Positions 1-7,684 are shown, counted from the stretch's first letter. The stretch is DNA of 10,898 bases from Cyclobacteriaceae bacterium (GCA_025455445.1 JALOMN010000118.1:1-10898); one strand, 5' to 3'. Notes: generated by a model from the letters alone, not told the origin. Numbers and translations are program-made.

Positions 1-1298
1 AGATTTGCATAGACTTGTCGGTAGTCATATTGCATCTCCACGTTTTCTTTAGTTAAGTCGGGTACTTTACCTACCACACCGGGCTGTACACCCTTACCAA
101 ATATCATCACAGGTGCACCAGTGCCATGGTCGGTGCCATAACTTCCATTTGATCGTACACGTCTTCCGAATTCGGAAGTCGTGACAGTAAGCACCCGGTC
201 TTCCAGCCCGCGTGCACGAAGGTCATCCTGAAACGCCTTCATTGCACTCGATATATGATACATTAATGCAGCATGCTGGCCCATGGTTGGGTCATAACTT
301 TCCACTTGTTCGGCATGTGTATCAAAGCCCCCCAGCTTAACCAGGAATACTTTTGTTTTTACTCCCTGATTAGGACCTCCACCATCTAAAAGTCGCGCGA
401 TCAGTTGAAGTTGTGGAGTAAGTCTATTCTTCATGCTACCTTTTGGTGCATTGAAAGGATATAATTCAGGATAGGTAACACCACTCGAAGGTGCTTTCTT
501 ATAAACTTCATATAATCGCTCTGCGTAATCTTTGGTTTTGTCTTCCAATCCCAAAATCCAGTTTAACTCTCTTCCATAGGGCGAATTATCCAACGCCAAA
601 GGTGGTTTTCCTCTTGGATCTATTCCCTGATCAATAAATCCATCCAGTTCACTTACCAGTCTAGAGAAGTTCTGTGGATCATTTAATGAAATCGATGTGG
701 GTATGTTACCCTCCTGGTGGAAGATAAGTGAAACATCACTGCCCATTTCAATAGCGAGCGGATCTTTCATTTCTTCATTTGGAAAATCATTAGGATAGAC
801 TTGCGGAGCAAATTCCTGCTGCAGATAGCGACCTACCCAACCAGAGGAGTAATAGTCATCAAATCCTCCGCCCATGAATGAAATATCCCGACCACGAAAA
901 TGAGATCCGTTATTGTTTTTATAGGAGACACCCTGAATTATATTCATCCGGCCGCGGTCATATAAATCCTTTACACCTGTCATATCCGGATGTAAACCTA
1001 CTTGTGCATCGGTTGGCAATGTGCTGTCCAACGGAATCATTTTGCGAACACTATTTTTTGCAGGAATTGCGATGTTGGCACGCCAGCGGTAATATAGATC
1101 ATAGGCTTCAACCGGAATGATTGTATTAAGACCATCATTACCACCATGTAACTGCAGAATTATAAGCACCCTATCATTGGTACTTTGACTAGCCATGCGG
1201 GTAAGCGAGTTCTCAGCCATCAACTTGATTGGAATTCCACCAATTGTAAATGGCACTGCAGCCAATGAAAGTTTTTTTATAAAATTTCTTCTTTTCAT
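1..1298 (-). CDS. DUF1501 family protein with Tat-like signal, C-terminus cut by window edge
   Basis: The visible 432 residues start at an ATG 7 bp after the stop of the upstream DUF1800 gene, and the frame stays open to the left edge. The N-terminus MKRRNFIKKLSLAAVPF fits a twin-arginine signal (RRxFIK followed by a short hydrophobic stretch), so export of a folded protein is likely. DUF1501 hallmarks are LQLHGGNDGLN (49-59), GSHFRGRD (131-138), KLGGFDTHAEQ (321-331) and TSEFGRR followed by GTDHGTG (374-394). The last visible residues, DYRQVYAN, match the block that usually precedes the C-terminal end, so only a short tail should be missing. The family is related to the alkaline phosphatase/sulfatase fold, which is family knowledge, and no reaction is established. 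It is almost certainly co-transcribed with DUF1800. Family assignment is firm; function is unknown. Confidence 0.92.
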   Translation of the reverse strand, partial: MKRRNFIKKLSLAAVPFTIGGIPIKLMAENSLTRMASQSTNDRVLIILQLHGGNDGLNTIIPVEAYDLYYRWRANIAIPAKNSVRKMIPLDSTLPTDAQVGLHPDMTGVKDLYDRGRMNIIQGVSYKNNNGSHFRGRDISFMGGGFDDYYSSGWVGRYLQQEFAPQVYPNDFPNEEMKDPLAIEMGSDVSLIFHQEGNIPTSISLNDPQNFSRLVSELDGFIDQGIDPRGKPPLALDNSPYGRELNWILGLEDKTKDYAERLYEVYKKAPSSGVTYPELYPFNAPKGSMKNRLTPQLQLIARLLDGGGPNQGVKTKVFLVKLGGFDTHAEQVESYDPTMGQHAALMYHISSAMKAFQDDLRARGLEDRVLTVTTSEFGRRVRSNGSYGTDHGTGAPVMIFGKGVQPGVVGKVPDLTKENVEMQYDYRQVYAN

Positions 1299-1308
1299 GT
1301 GTTCATTA
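1295..1308 (-). other. DUF1800/DUF1501 junction with a three-codon micro-ORF
   Basis: Read on the minus strand the junction is TAATGAACACATGA. The TAA ends DUF1800. An ATG overlapping its last base opens a micro-ORF (Met-Asn-Thr-stop), whose TGA overlaps the ATG of DUF1501. Ribosomes ending DUF1800 could restart here and be handed on to DUF1501. The arrangement is seen directly; its use in coupling is inference, and it may be a chance result of short spacing. Confidence 0.4.
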
Positions 1309-3084
1309 GTAAAGTTGATACTCCGGAGACTGCAACATCGCATTAAACAGGTTTTCCAACTGCCGTTTTACCACCTCCATGTCAACGGGGTTGTTCCATC
1401 GGAATGTCCAGGCTGCTTCCGGGTCTGCATCGATTTGAGGGGATTTTAAAAACGCAGTGAGAAAGTAATTTAGTCGCTCCGCGGTAATACCTGCATTGTC
1501 ATCTGCTGCCGTATCGAAAGTGAGATTGTCGGCAAGGGGAAGAAAATATTTTGATAATTCAATAATCAAAAGTTTTGCATCTGAGGCCGTTGCATTACTT
1601 ATAAATGATTGCACAAAAAGCAAAGGATTGATAGTAAGTGCCCCTGGTTTCATTTGATTTTCGGTGATGAGTTCACGTATGAATTCATATCTCTTTACCA
1701 GAAAGTTGGTCGAGATCCAACTTCGATGATAGATCGGGTATTGGTGGTAAGCATCATATCCGGCAACATCAAATGGTTCATAGAAATTCATTCCCATTTT
1801 ACTGAGGCTTTGTATGAGTTCATTGGTTTTTTCATAAAATGATGCTGCCTGTGTTACCGGGTCTGGCAATTGCACATTAAACATCCTTAGTGTTCCGGTG
1901 GTCAGGTCAAGCGGTGATTTTATAATCGCTCCAAAGTGATCGTCAGTTACACCGGCAGCAGCTTCATAAAAATGTGCACTGCTAAAAAGGTCTTCCAATA
2001 CCGGTTGAATTTTATAGCCGTTAGTGATGAATGTGTCAGCCATTTCTGCGATGACGGTATCATCAATTGCCTGAGTAATTTCATGATACACAAAGTATCG
2101 ATATACTCTTCTGCAGAAGTTGCGGGTTGTTTCGGGTTTTGAATAGATTAATTCAATTAATTGACTTATCTCATCAAGTGCACTGGCCTCTGTTGCGCTG
2201 GAACCTGCCATCAGCAGCGGGTCTGGCTGAATGGTTGCATTATCAAATCGTTCGCTGAATTGTTTCACCGTATTATCATGGGCGCTCGCATTATTAATAC
2301 TGCCGCGCACTTTACCTCTTGGCAAGCGCATGGTTCCATTTAGATCAAGCGTAACGGTTGCATCGTAACTTGTAAACGTAGTATCCAGTTCCCAACCAGA
2401 AAGTACCAATGCAGCCGCGCGAACATCTTGCTCTTTGAAATTAAAATAATCACCAGGAATGGTTGCTGGTGGCAAGGTGCCTTCTAGCCCCCTGCCAATA
2501 CTGTATAATTCTAAAAGCTCGCGACCATAATTTTCATTCACACTGCCTTTCACATTCAGGTTGCCGTCAAGCAAACGAAGCATTGCATTATCAACACTAA
2601 TCTTTTTGGTGAGTTCTTTAAAGTTAAAATCTGGACCAAGATTTTTATCAAGTGCAAATTTTCTAAACAACTGGTTCTGAAAATACAGTGATCTGCTGTT
2701 GTCAACTTTGCTTTGTATGGCCGTTAATACCGTATGCAGAAAAAAGACAATCTTTTCGCGGGCAGAGAAGGACAAAGACAAATTACCCGGCACATTAATA
2801 CTAAGCATTTGCCCCATAAGCCAACCCTTAAAAAATTCCTGCAGCACATCTTCTCCGCTATTCGCATCGGTCTTACCTGAAATTACCCACTCCATACCTG
2901 TAGCGGTATCAATGGGTAATGCCGGGTCGGGTAATGGTTGATTAAATAATTGAGCTACTGCCTGTGTGGCGGTAAGTGTTGAAAAATTATCGATTTGCTC
3001 TTTGTTTGGGCCAAAGGTAGCCCTATGCAAAAGATGAGCTGCTCGCTTTGGGCCAAGAGTGCCAGATAATGAAGTTAAAGGCAT
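1306..3084 (-). CDS. DUF1800 domain-containing protein
   Basis: This 592-residue protein shows the DUF1800 pattern from end to end. It has an N-terminal AAHLLHRATFGP (15-26), a central block NENYGRELLELYSIG (183-197), VRAAALVLSGW (221-231), an AHDNTVKQF block (268-276), RNFCRRVYRYFVYHE (321-335), and a C-terminal LQSPEYQLY close to the end. Family members usually occur beside a DUF1501 gene, as here, and the pair is thought to act together outside the cytoplasm, but the biochemical role is not known. No signal peptide or membrane segment is visible: the protein begins MPLTSLSGTLGPKRAA. This is notable because the partner has a Tat-like signal. The ATG is preceded by an AT-rich leader without a Shine-Dalgarno sequence. 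Length is normal for the family and there is no sign of frame damage. Confidence 0.93.
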   Translation of the reverse strand: MPLTSLSGTLGPKRAAHLLHRATFGPNKEQIDNFSTLTATQAVAQLFNQPLPDPALPIDTATGMEWVISGKTDANSGEDVLQEFFKGWLMGQMLSINVPGNLSLSFSAREKIVFFLHTVLTAIQSKVDNSRSLYFQNQLFRKFALDKNLGPDFNFKELTKKISVDNAMLRLLDGNLNVKGSVNENYGRELLELYSIGRGLEGTLPPATIPGDYFNFKEQDVRAAALVLSGWELDTTFTSYDATVTLDLNGTMRLPRGKVRGSINNASAHDNTVKQFSERFDNATIQPDPLLMAGSSATEASALDEISQLIELIYSKPETTRNFCRRVYRYFVYHEITQAIDDTVIAEMADTFITNGYKIQPVLEDLFSSAHFYEAAAGVTDDHFGAIIKSPLDLTTGTLRMFNVQLPDPVTQAASFYEKTNELIQSLSKMGMNFYEPFDVAGYDAYHQYPIYHRSWISTNFLVKRYEFIRELITENQMKPGALTINPLLFVQSFISNATASDAKLLIIELSKYFLPLADNLTFDTAADDNAGITAERLNYFLTAFLKSPQIDADPEAAWTFRWNNPVDMEVVKRQLENLFNAMLQSPEYQLY

Positions 3085-3100
3085 AATTACAAATGATTAT

Positions 3101-3204
3101 CTACGCAATTTAATTGTTATAATCTGTATATGAATTAAATGAATGTTAAGTAGTCGAAAGTGCCGTCAGTTGACTGTATTTTTCCATGACCAATTGTTGC
3201 GTAG
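3101..3204. repeat. Inverted repeat in the DUF1800/HMG-CoA lyase divergent region
   Basis: In this 144-bp gap, CTACGCAA (3101-3108) followed by AATTG (3112-3116) recurs as the reverse complement: CAATT (3191-3195), then TTGCGTAG (3197-3204). The two arms match at 13 positions with a two-base difference in spacing. One arm sits 16 bp before the DUF1800 ATG; the other sits 24 bp before the lyase ATG and overlaps its -7 element. They could be paired operators or related promoter elements. An 8-base match alone is not rare at this length, so this is tentative. Confidence 0.35.
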
Positions 3205-3209
3205 TTTTG
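3179..3209 (+). promoter_or_regulatory. Bacteroidota-type promoter candidate for HMG-CoA lyase
   Basis: TAGTTTTG at 3202-3209 is an exact match to the Bacteroidota -7 consensus TAnnTTTG. With the usual 19-bp spacer the -33 element would be TTTT at 3179-3182, three of four bases of TTTG. Transcription would start near 3215, about 14 nt before the ATG at 3229. This argues for that ATG over the in-frame TTG at 3214. Confidence 0.5.
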
Positions 3210-3228
3210 GTAATTGATTAAACAAAAG

Positions 3229-4077
3229 ATGAAGTTAATTGAATGCCCCCGCGATGCGATGCAGGGAATGGTTGAATTTATTCCAACAGCCAGAAAAATT
3301 GAATATTTGAATCAGCTTTTAAAGGTTGGATTTGATACGATTGATTTTGGAAGTTTTGTCGCACCTAAGGCAATTCCGCAAATGCGTGATACCGCTGAAG
3401 TGATTGATAATCTTGACTTATCAACTACATCATCAAAATTATTGGCGATTGTTGCCAATTTGCGCGGTGCCGAGGAGGCTTGCCGGTATTCCAATATTTC
3501 CTATCTCGGCTTTCCACTTTCAATTTCTGAAACTTTTCAACAACGCAATACCAATAAATCCATAAGCGAAGCATTAAATGTGGTGAATGAAATTCAGGAG
3601 TTATGCGCAACTCATGGTAAGAAACAGGTTGTATATATCAGCATGGGATTTGGCAATCCTTATGGTGATCCATATGATTCTGGAATTGTAGAGCAGTTTA
3701 CTGATATTCTTTCTTCTTTGAATGTGGACATTATTTCTTTGGCTGATACGATTGGGGTTTCAAGCCGTGATCAGATTATTCATTTATTTGGTTCTTTAAA
3801 AAGTAAATTTCCTAAAATCGAATTTGGCGCACACCTTCATTCAAATCCGGCTACGAGTGAAGATAAAATTAAGGCAGCTTATGATGCAGGATGTCAGCGA
3901 TTCGATTCAGCGATCAAAGGTTTTGGTGGTTGCCCCATGGCGAAAGATGAATTGGTGGGGAATATTGCCACGGAAACGCTTTTGTCTTTTCTCGATTCAA
4001 AAAATGCCGCACCAACATTAAACAGAAGCGAATTTTATAAAACCCTTCAGCTCGCAGACTCTATCTTTGTTAAATAA
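3229..4077 (+). CDS. Hydroxymethylglutaryl-CoA lyase
   Basis: This 282-residue TIM-barrel enzyme of the HMGL-like family cleaves HMG-CoA to acetyl-CoA and acetoacetate in the cytoplasm, the last step of leucine breakdown. Visible active-site features are PRD (7-9) with the metal-binding Asp9, the block TIDFGSFVAPKAIPQMRD (37-54), metal ligands His202 and His204 in GAHLHSNP, and GFGGCPMAKDELVGN (231-245) with the catalytic Cys235 and Asn245. The common RDGLQ is RDAMQ here, as I recall for Bacteroidota enzymes. I chose the ATG at 3229 over a TTG at 3214, because the predicted transcript starts near 3215 and homology begins at MKLIE. The protein is slightly short compared with enzymes of about 300 residues but complete. 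It is monocistronic as seen here, divergent from DUF1800 and convergent with dprA. Homocitrate synthase or isopropylmalate synthase is unlikely given the GGCP motif. Confidence 0.93.
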   Translation: MKLIECPRDAMQGMVEFIPTARKIEYLNQLLKVGFDTIDFGSFVAPKAIPQMRDTAEVIDNLDLSTTSSKLLAIVANLRGAEEACRYSNISYLGFPLSISETFQQRNTNKSISEALNVVNEIQELCATHGKKQVVYISMGFGNPYGDPYDSGIVEQFTDILSSLNVDIISLADTIGVSSRDQIIHLFGSLKSKFPKIEFGAHLHSNPATSEDKIKAAYDAGCQRFDSAIKGFGGCPMAKDELVGNIATETLLSFLDSKNAAPTLNRSEFYKTLQLADSIFVK

Positions 4078-5143
4078 TTATTTTAACCCAAACATTTTTC
4101 CGGGAAGAGATTTTATGAGGTTGCTGAATTCAAGGTTCAGTAGTAAGGAGGCAAGTTTACTTGGATTTAGTGATGACAAAAGACTGATTTCATCAATCAT
4201 CATGGGTGATTTTCTTTCTCTTAGAATCCGCATAACCAGTTGCTCTTCCTCACTTAAAGCTGAATAATTTTCAATCGCTGGAAGGCTGTTATCTTGAATT
4301 GACCAATTCATAATGTATTCAAGATCTTTAACAGATGTGAAAAGATTGGCTCTATTGGTTTTAATTAATTTGTTGCACCCTTCTGAGTATGATAATCCAA
4401 TACTTCCAGGAACAGCAAAAACATCTTTATGATAGCTATTGGCTATGTCAGCAGTAATTAATGCTCCGCCTTTTTCAGCTGCTTCTACTACTATGAGGGC
4501 ATCACATAAGCCGGCAATAATTCGGTTGCGTGCCGGAAAATTATGAGCATCGGGTTTGGTGCCGAAATGATTTTCAGTTAACAATCCACCTTGGGCGGTC
4601 ATTTTTTTTGCGGTTTCTTTATGTGCGGCAGGGTAGATTATATCCATGCCACTGCCCATCACACCAATCGTGTCAAGTCCGGATTTTAAAGCGTGTTTAT
4701 GTGCATGTATATCTATGCCATAGGCCAGGCCGCTAACAATCACTGTCTGATAGGGCACTAATTGCTGGCAAATATTTTCCACCATATCTTTTCCATATTC
4801 CGTTGCCTGGCGTGTGCCAACAATGCCCACTGTGCGCAAAGGATTTAAATTTATATTTCCTTTATAATAAAGAACACTGGGCGAGTCTTCAATAATTTTA
4901 AGTCGCTGAGGATAGTGTTTATCTGTATAGAGAATGATTTCTGTTTCCTCTTTCTCCGCTTTTCTTAACTCGCGTTCGGCCAGGTGAATTGTTTTACCAT
5001 TTTTTATTGCCTCTGCAGAGACTTCGCCAATTCTTAAAGACCTTTTCGGCCGATCCGCAATAGCTGATTAGTTGTTTAAGTAGGAAATCACCAATACCTG
5101 GTAAAAAATGAAGTGATAGGAAGGAGAGGCGTTCCTGATCCAT
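4078..5143 (-). pseudogene. dprA: DNA-processing protein DprA, frameshifted near residue 37
   Basis: DprA (Smf) binds incoming single-stranded DNA and loads RecA during natural transformation. The gene starts at the ATG at 5143 with a good DprA N-terminus (LPGIGDFLLKQLISYCGSAEKVF), but this frame ends at a TAA at 4994-4996 after 49 residues. Homology resumes in another frame from about 5034 (RIGEVSAEAIKNGKTI) and runs 318 residues to the end. That part holds the whole Rossmann domain: GIVGTRQATEYGKD, SGLAYGIDIHAHKHAL, GVMGSGMDIIYP, NFPARNRIIAGL and AEKGGALITADIA. A C-terminal winged-helix-like domain (ALSEEEQLVMRIL) follows. From start to stop the length is 3n+1, and about ten family residues seem missing between AEKVF and the IGEV helix, so this looks like a short out-of-frame deletion. 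It could be a true mutation or an assembly error. The first TTG in the intact frame is at 4839, so at best a shortened Rossmann product could be made. It lies 26 bp after merR, probably in one operon. Confidence 0.85.
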
Positions 5144-5169
5144 AACCTAATTAGTTGGTAGAGAGGATG

Positions 5170-5505
5170 TCAGAGTTTTTCGCGCACCTGAACCAAAAAT
5201 TGTCTTACCTTTTTTAAGGAATCCAATAGATCCATTTTATCGCGAACGGAGTGTGCATCATTTCGAAGCATTTCTTTGGCGCCTTGCAACGTAAAACCTT
5301 TTTCTTTAACCAGGTGATAAATGGTACGCACATGGTCGATATCTTCCTTGGTAAACTGGCGATTGCCTTTGCGGTTCTTTTTGGGTTGGATGAGATCAAA
5401 TTCAGATTCCCAAAAACGTATAAGAGAAGGCGCTACATCAAATATTTCTGCTACTTCACCTATTGAGTAGTAGATCTTTTCAATTTCTTTTTCTTTGTAC
5501 GCCAT
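5170..5505 (-). CDS. MerR-type transcriptional regulator, short form
   Basis: This 111-residue protein has a MerR winged helix at about 11-80: YYSIGEVAEIFDVAPSLIRFW (helix-turn-helix), then the wing with KKNRKGNRQFTKEDI, then IYHLVKEKGFTLQGAKEML. A short C-terminal helix (about 90-110, KMDLLDSLKKVRQFLVQVREK) is probably the dimerising coiled coil. There is no effector-binding domain and no cysteine at all, so metal or redox sensing of the classical MerR kind is unlikely. From memory, Bacteroidota genomes often carry this type near alaS and an M23 peptidase gene, which suggests envelope-related regulation, but its target and signal are unknown. dprA follows after 26 bp. The start ATG is the first in frame and agrees with family N-termini; no clear Shine-Dalgarno is seen. 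Confidence 0.9.
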   Translation of the reverse strand: MAYKEKEIEKIYYSIGEVAEIFDVAPSLIRFWESEFDLIQPKKNRKGNRQFTKEDIDHVRTIYHLVKEKGFTLQGAKEMLRNDAHSVRDKMDLLDSLKKVRQFLVQVREKL

Positions 5506-5554
5506 GAGGGAATAAAGAGGCTGGGGTTATTTGGTTCTTTTTTTGAACTCAATG

Positions 5555-5584
5555 CAAAGTAATAATTCTTTATACTTGAAGCAA
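5555..5584 (-). promoter_or_regulatory. Promoter candidate for merR-dprA
   Basis: On the minus strand, GTTG (5585-5582) is followed by exactly 19 bp and then TTACTTTG (5562-5555). This resembles the Bacteroidota pattern TTTG-N19-TAnnTTTG, with one -7 mismatch (TT for TA) and three of four -33 bases. The start of transcription would lie near 5549, about 44 nt before the merR ATG. Confidence 0.4.
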
Positions 5585-5585
5585 C

Positions 5586-5607
5586 GTCAATAATTTTTTT
5601 TATCGAC
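5586..5607. repeat. AT-rich inverted repeat between capA-like gene and merR
   Basis: The minus strand reads arm GTCGATAA, a loop of six A, then arm TTATTGAC. This is an 8-bp stem with one G-T wobble, beginning 12 nt after the capA-like stop codon. It lies just upstream of the merR -33 candidate. It has no U-tract after it, so it is a poor intrinsic terminator. It may be a 3'-end structure for the capA-like mRNA or an operator. Confidence 0.35.
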
Positions 5608-5619
5608 AAGCTATGCACA

Positions 5620-6663
5620 TTAATCTGTTGATTTAGTCACCCACCCATTTTCATCTATTACAATCTTACTTTCGGGAAAATCCTGACTTGTCAATTCCTT
5701 AATTCTTTGTAATACCTGTTTTTTGCTATCAATTTTCACAGGAGATCGGGGTGTTTGTATTGTGGAGGTTATGTGTGCCTTAAAAAATTCACCATTATTA
5801 TTGGTATACACCTTAATAATTGGAGCTAAGCCATTTACACCAGAAACATTGATGCCGCTGTAGGTGCAAAAGTTCCCCAGGCTATATGCTATAAACCGGT
5901 TTTTATATACCTCTACTGCCCTTGTAACATGCGGGCCATGTCCGAATATAATATCCGCCCCGGCATCGATCAGAGTATGCGCAAACTTATATACATCTCC
6001 TCTGTTTTCACCATGAAATAATTCATCCTTACGCGGTACATGCTGGTGTTGTGGTCCTTCTGCTCCACCATGAAATGAAATGATCACAATATCCGCCAAC
6101 GAATCCAGCAAGGTTACAATTTTTCTGGCGCCCGCTAAATCATTCAATGGCACGCAATTACTATTGGGAGCAAAGGCGGCAAAGCCATAGCGGATGCTAT
6201 CTTTCTCAAAAATAGTATAGGGATGAGTTATCTGTCCTGCATGATGTAATCCTGCCTGCTCTAAAGCCTTAATACTGCTTTTTCTACCGGCCTCACCAAA
6301 ATCGCCAGCATGGTTATTTGCCAGGCTCATCAAGTCAAAACCTGCATCTACCAGGTTTTGAACATAGCGAACAGGGCTTCTGAATACATAACAAACTTTT
6401 GGGTCGCGACATGTTTTGGCTGTTCCGCCCTCATCGAGCAGCACACCTTCAAGATTGCCCATGGTAATGTCGGCACTCTGTAAAACAGGAGTAACTTCTT
6501 TCAACAGTTCCTTGCCATCCTGCGGGGGCAAGCCGGAAGTGTTTGGATAGTTGCTACCCATCATTATGTCGCCTACACCAATTACAGAAATGGTGTCTTT
6601 TTTCTGAGCTTGAAGTTGAGTAAATCCAACAGTGGCAACCAATGCAATAAAAAATGCTCTCAT
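5620..6663 (-). CDS. CapA-family (PGA_cap) metallophosphatase-like protein, secreted
   Basis: The 347-residue protein begins with a Sec signal peptide, MRAFFIALVATVGFTQLQAQ, with cleavage likely after residue 20. It then shows the CapA/PGA_cap calcineurin-like fold: VGDIMMGSN (30-38) with the metal-binding Asp, MGNLEG (68-73), LANNHAGD (114-121), SFHGG (196-200) and GHGPHV (241-246). Named members take part in poly-gamma-glutamate capsule synthesis, but no capB or capC partner is present here. Many family members in Bacteroidota have no proven substrate. A close cysteine pair (Cys85, Cys91) could form a disulfide in the periplasm. It follows the second M23 gene after 61 bp and may be read from the same transcript. 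Its product should act in the periplasm or at the surface. Fold assignment is firm; the role in a capsule is not supported. Confidence 0.88.
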   Translation of the reverse strand: MRAFFIALVATVGFTQLQAQKKDTISVIGVGDIMMGSNYPNTSGLPPQDGKELLKEVTPVLQSADITMGNLEGVLLDEGGTAKTCRDPKVCYVFRSPVRYVQNLVDAGFDLMSLANNHAGDFGEAGRKSSIKALEQAGLHHAGQITHPYTIFEKDSIRYGFAAFAPNSNCVPLNDLAGARKIVTLLDSLADIVIISFHGGAEGPQHQHVPRKDELFHGENRGDVYKFAHTLIDAGADIIFGHGPHVTRAVEVYKNRFIAYSLGNFCTYSGINVSGVNGLAPIIKVYTNNNGEFFKAHITSTIQTPRSPVKIDSKKQVLQRIKELTSQDFPESKIVIDENGWVTKSTD

Positions 6664-6724
6664 AAACTATTTTATGGCTGCAAAAGAAAACAAATGAAAT
6701 GATAAGGTAAAATTCTACCTGTAT

Positions 6725-7684
6725 TTAATCGAGTGAGGTTATAGACTTACTGCCTATCTCAATTAATTTTTCGTATTCCTTATTATTTAAATCGCGCTGA
6801 AAGAAATTGATTGGGTTGATAAAATTGTTTTTATACAGCACTTCATAATGCAGGTGAGCTGCAACGGAAAGCCCGGTATTTCCTACATATCCGATTATTT
6901 GTCCACGTTTTACATTTTCACCACGGGTAACAATAAATTTAGATAAGTGCGCATAGCGTGTTTCAAATTCAAATCCATGATTAATGTAAACAACATTTCC
7001 GTATGATTGAGAATATTCTGCATTATTGACTTTGCCATCACCGGTAGCATATACAGGTGTGCCGATTGCCGCGCTGAAATCTAAACCATTGTGCGGCCTC
7101 ACATAGCCGAGTAATGGATGCAACCGAAGACCAAATAAAGTATGAAGATAGGTGAGGTCTTTATTACTAATTGGTTGTATGGCGGGTCTGGATGCCCACA
7201 TTTTTTCTTTGCGTGCAAGTTCTGACTTAAGTTGTTGCATTGACTGCGCTTCAATCTCTAAACGGTTTCCGATTTTTTCAACGCGATCATATGCTACTTT
7301 AATAAGCGGATATTTCAATTCGGCACTTTCTTTTTCGCGACCACCCACACCCGCTTCACGTTGCGTAAAATCAAGGGGTTCTAAGTCTAAGATTACCCGG
7401 TAGTTTTCATCATCGTTTTGCTCCAGGAGACTTAGTTGATGAGAGGTATTATCTAATTGCTTAAAAAGTACCTGCCATTCTGATTTTAACTTGATATTTT
7501 CTCTTTCGTGGATTGTCTCATCAATCAATGGAAATTTATAATTGAAATACATTAATCCGGCAATCCCTAGTAGCAATGACACAGAAAGGAACCCAAGTAA
7601 TTTGCGGCCTGCAGTTTTAGGTGAAACGATGATGGGTTCGTATCGGCAGGTTTCCGGATTATATGTATAGCGAACTTTGCTCAT
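6725..7684 (-). CDS. M23 (LytM) family peptidase, second of a tandem pair
   Basis: This 319-residue single-pass inner-membrane protein has a short cytoplasmic N-terminus with RYTYNPETCRYEP (5-17) and a membrane segment at about 28-48. A helical, probably coiled-coil periplasmic region spans about 55-165, and a LytM domain about 180-295. The zinc site is complete: His198 and Asp202 in HNGLD, plus His277 and His279 in HLHYEV; His246 in YAHL is the usual extra catalytic histidine. It is therefore probably an active peptidoglycan endopeptidase cutting stem-peptide crosslinks. The start codon overlaps the stop of the upstream paralogue by one base (TAATG), which indicates translational coupling. 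Like its paralogue it ends in SLD. The capA-like gene follows. Specific substrate and whether it needs an activator cannot be read from the sequence. Confidence 0.92.
   Translation of the reverse strand: MSKVRYTYNPETCRYEPIIVSPKTAGRKLLGFLSVSLLLGIAGLMYFNYKFPLIDETIHERENIKLKSEWQVLFKQLDNTSHQLSLLEQNDDENYRVILDLEPLDFTQREAGVGGREKESAELKYPLIKVAYDRVEKIGNRLEIEAQSMQQLKSELARKEKMWASRPAIQPISNKDLTYLHTLFGLRLHPLLGYVRPHNGLDFSAAIGTPVYATGDGKVNNAEYSQSYGNVVYINHGFEFETRYAHLSKFIVTRGENVKRGQIIGYVGNTGLSVAAHLHYEVLYKNNFINPINFFQRDLNNKEYEKLIEIGSKSITSLD

Noticed and set aside
3214..3228. In-frame TTG start that would add five residues to HMG-CoA lyase
   Set aside because: The predicted transcription start is at about 3215, and homology begins at the ATG at 3229, so the later start is preferred.
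5620..6663. Poly-gamma-glutamate capsule locus
   Set aside because: Only the CapA-like protein is present, with no capB or capC ligase genes nearby, so a capsule locus is not supported.
6691..6698. Minus-strand TTCATTTG as a -7 element for the capA-like gene
   Set aside because: It lacks the TA of the consensus and there is no -33 match at the right distance.
6705..6720. Stem-loop AGGTA/TACCT with a six-base loop four bases after the second M23 stop, followed by a T-rich stretch
   Set aside because: The stem is only 5 bp and weak, and the T-rich stretch is interrupted by other bases. It is not good enough to call a terminator and the capA-like gene could still be co-transcribed.
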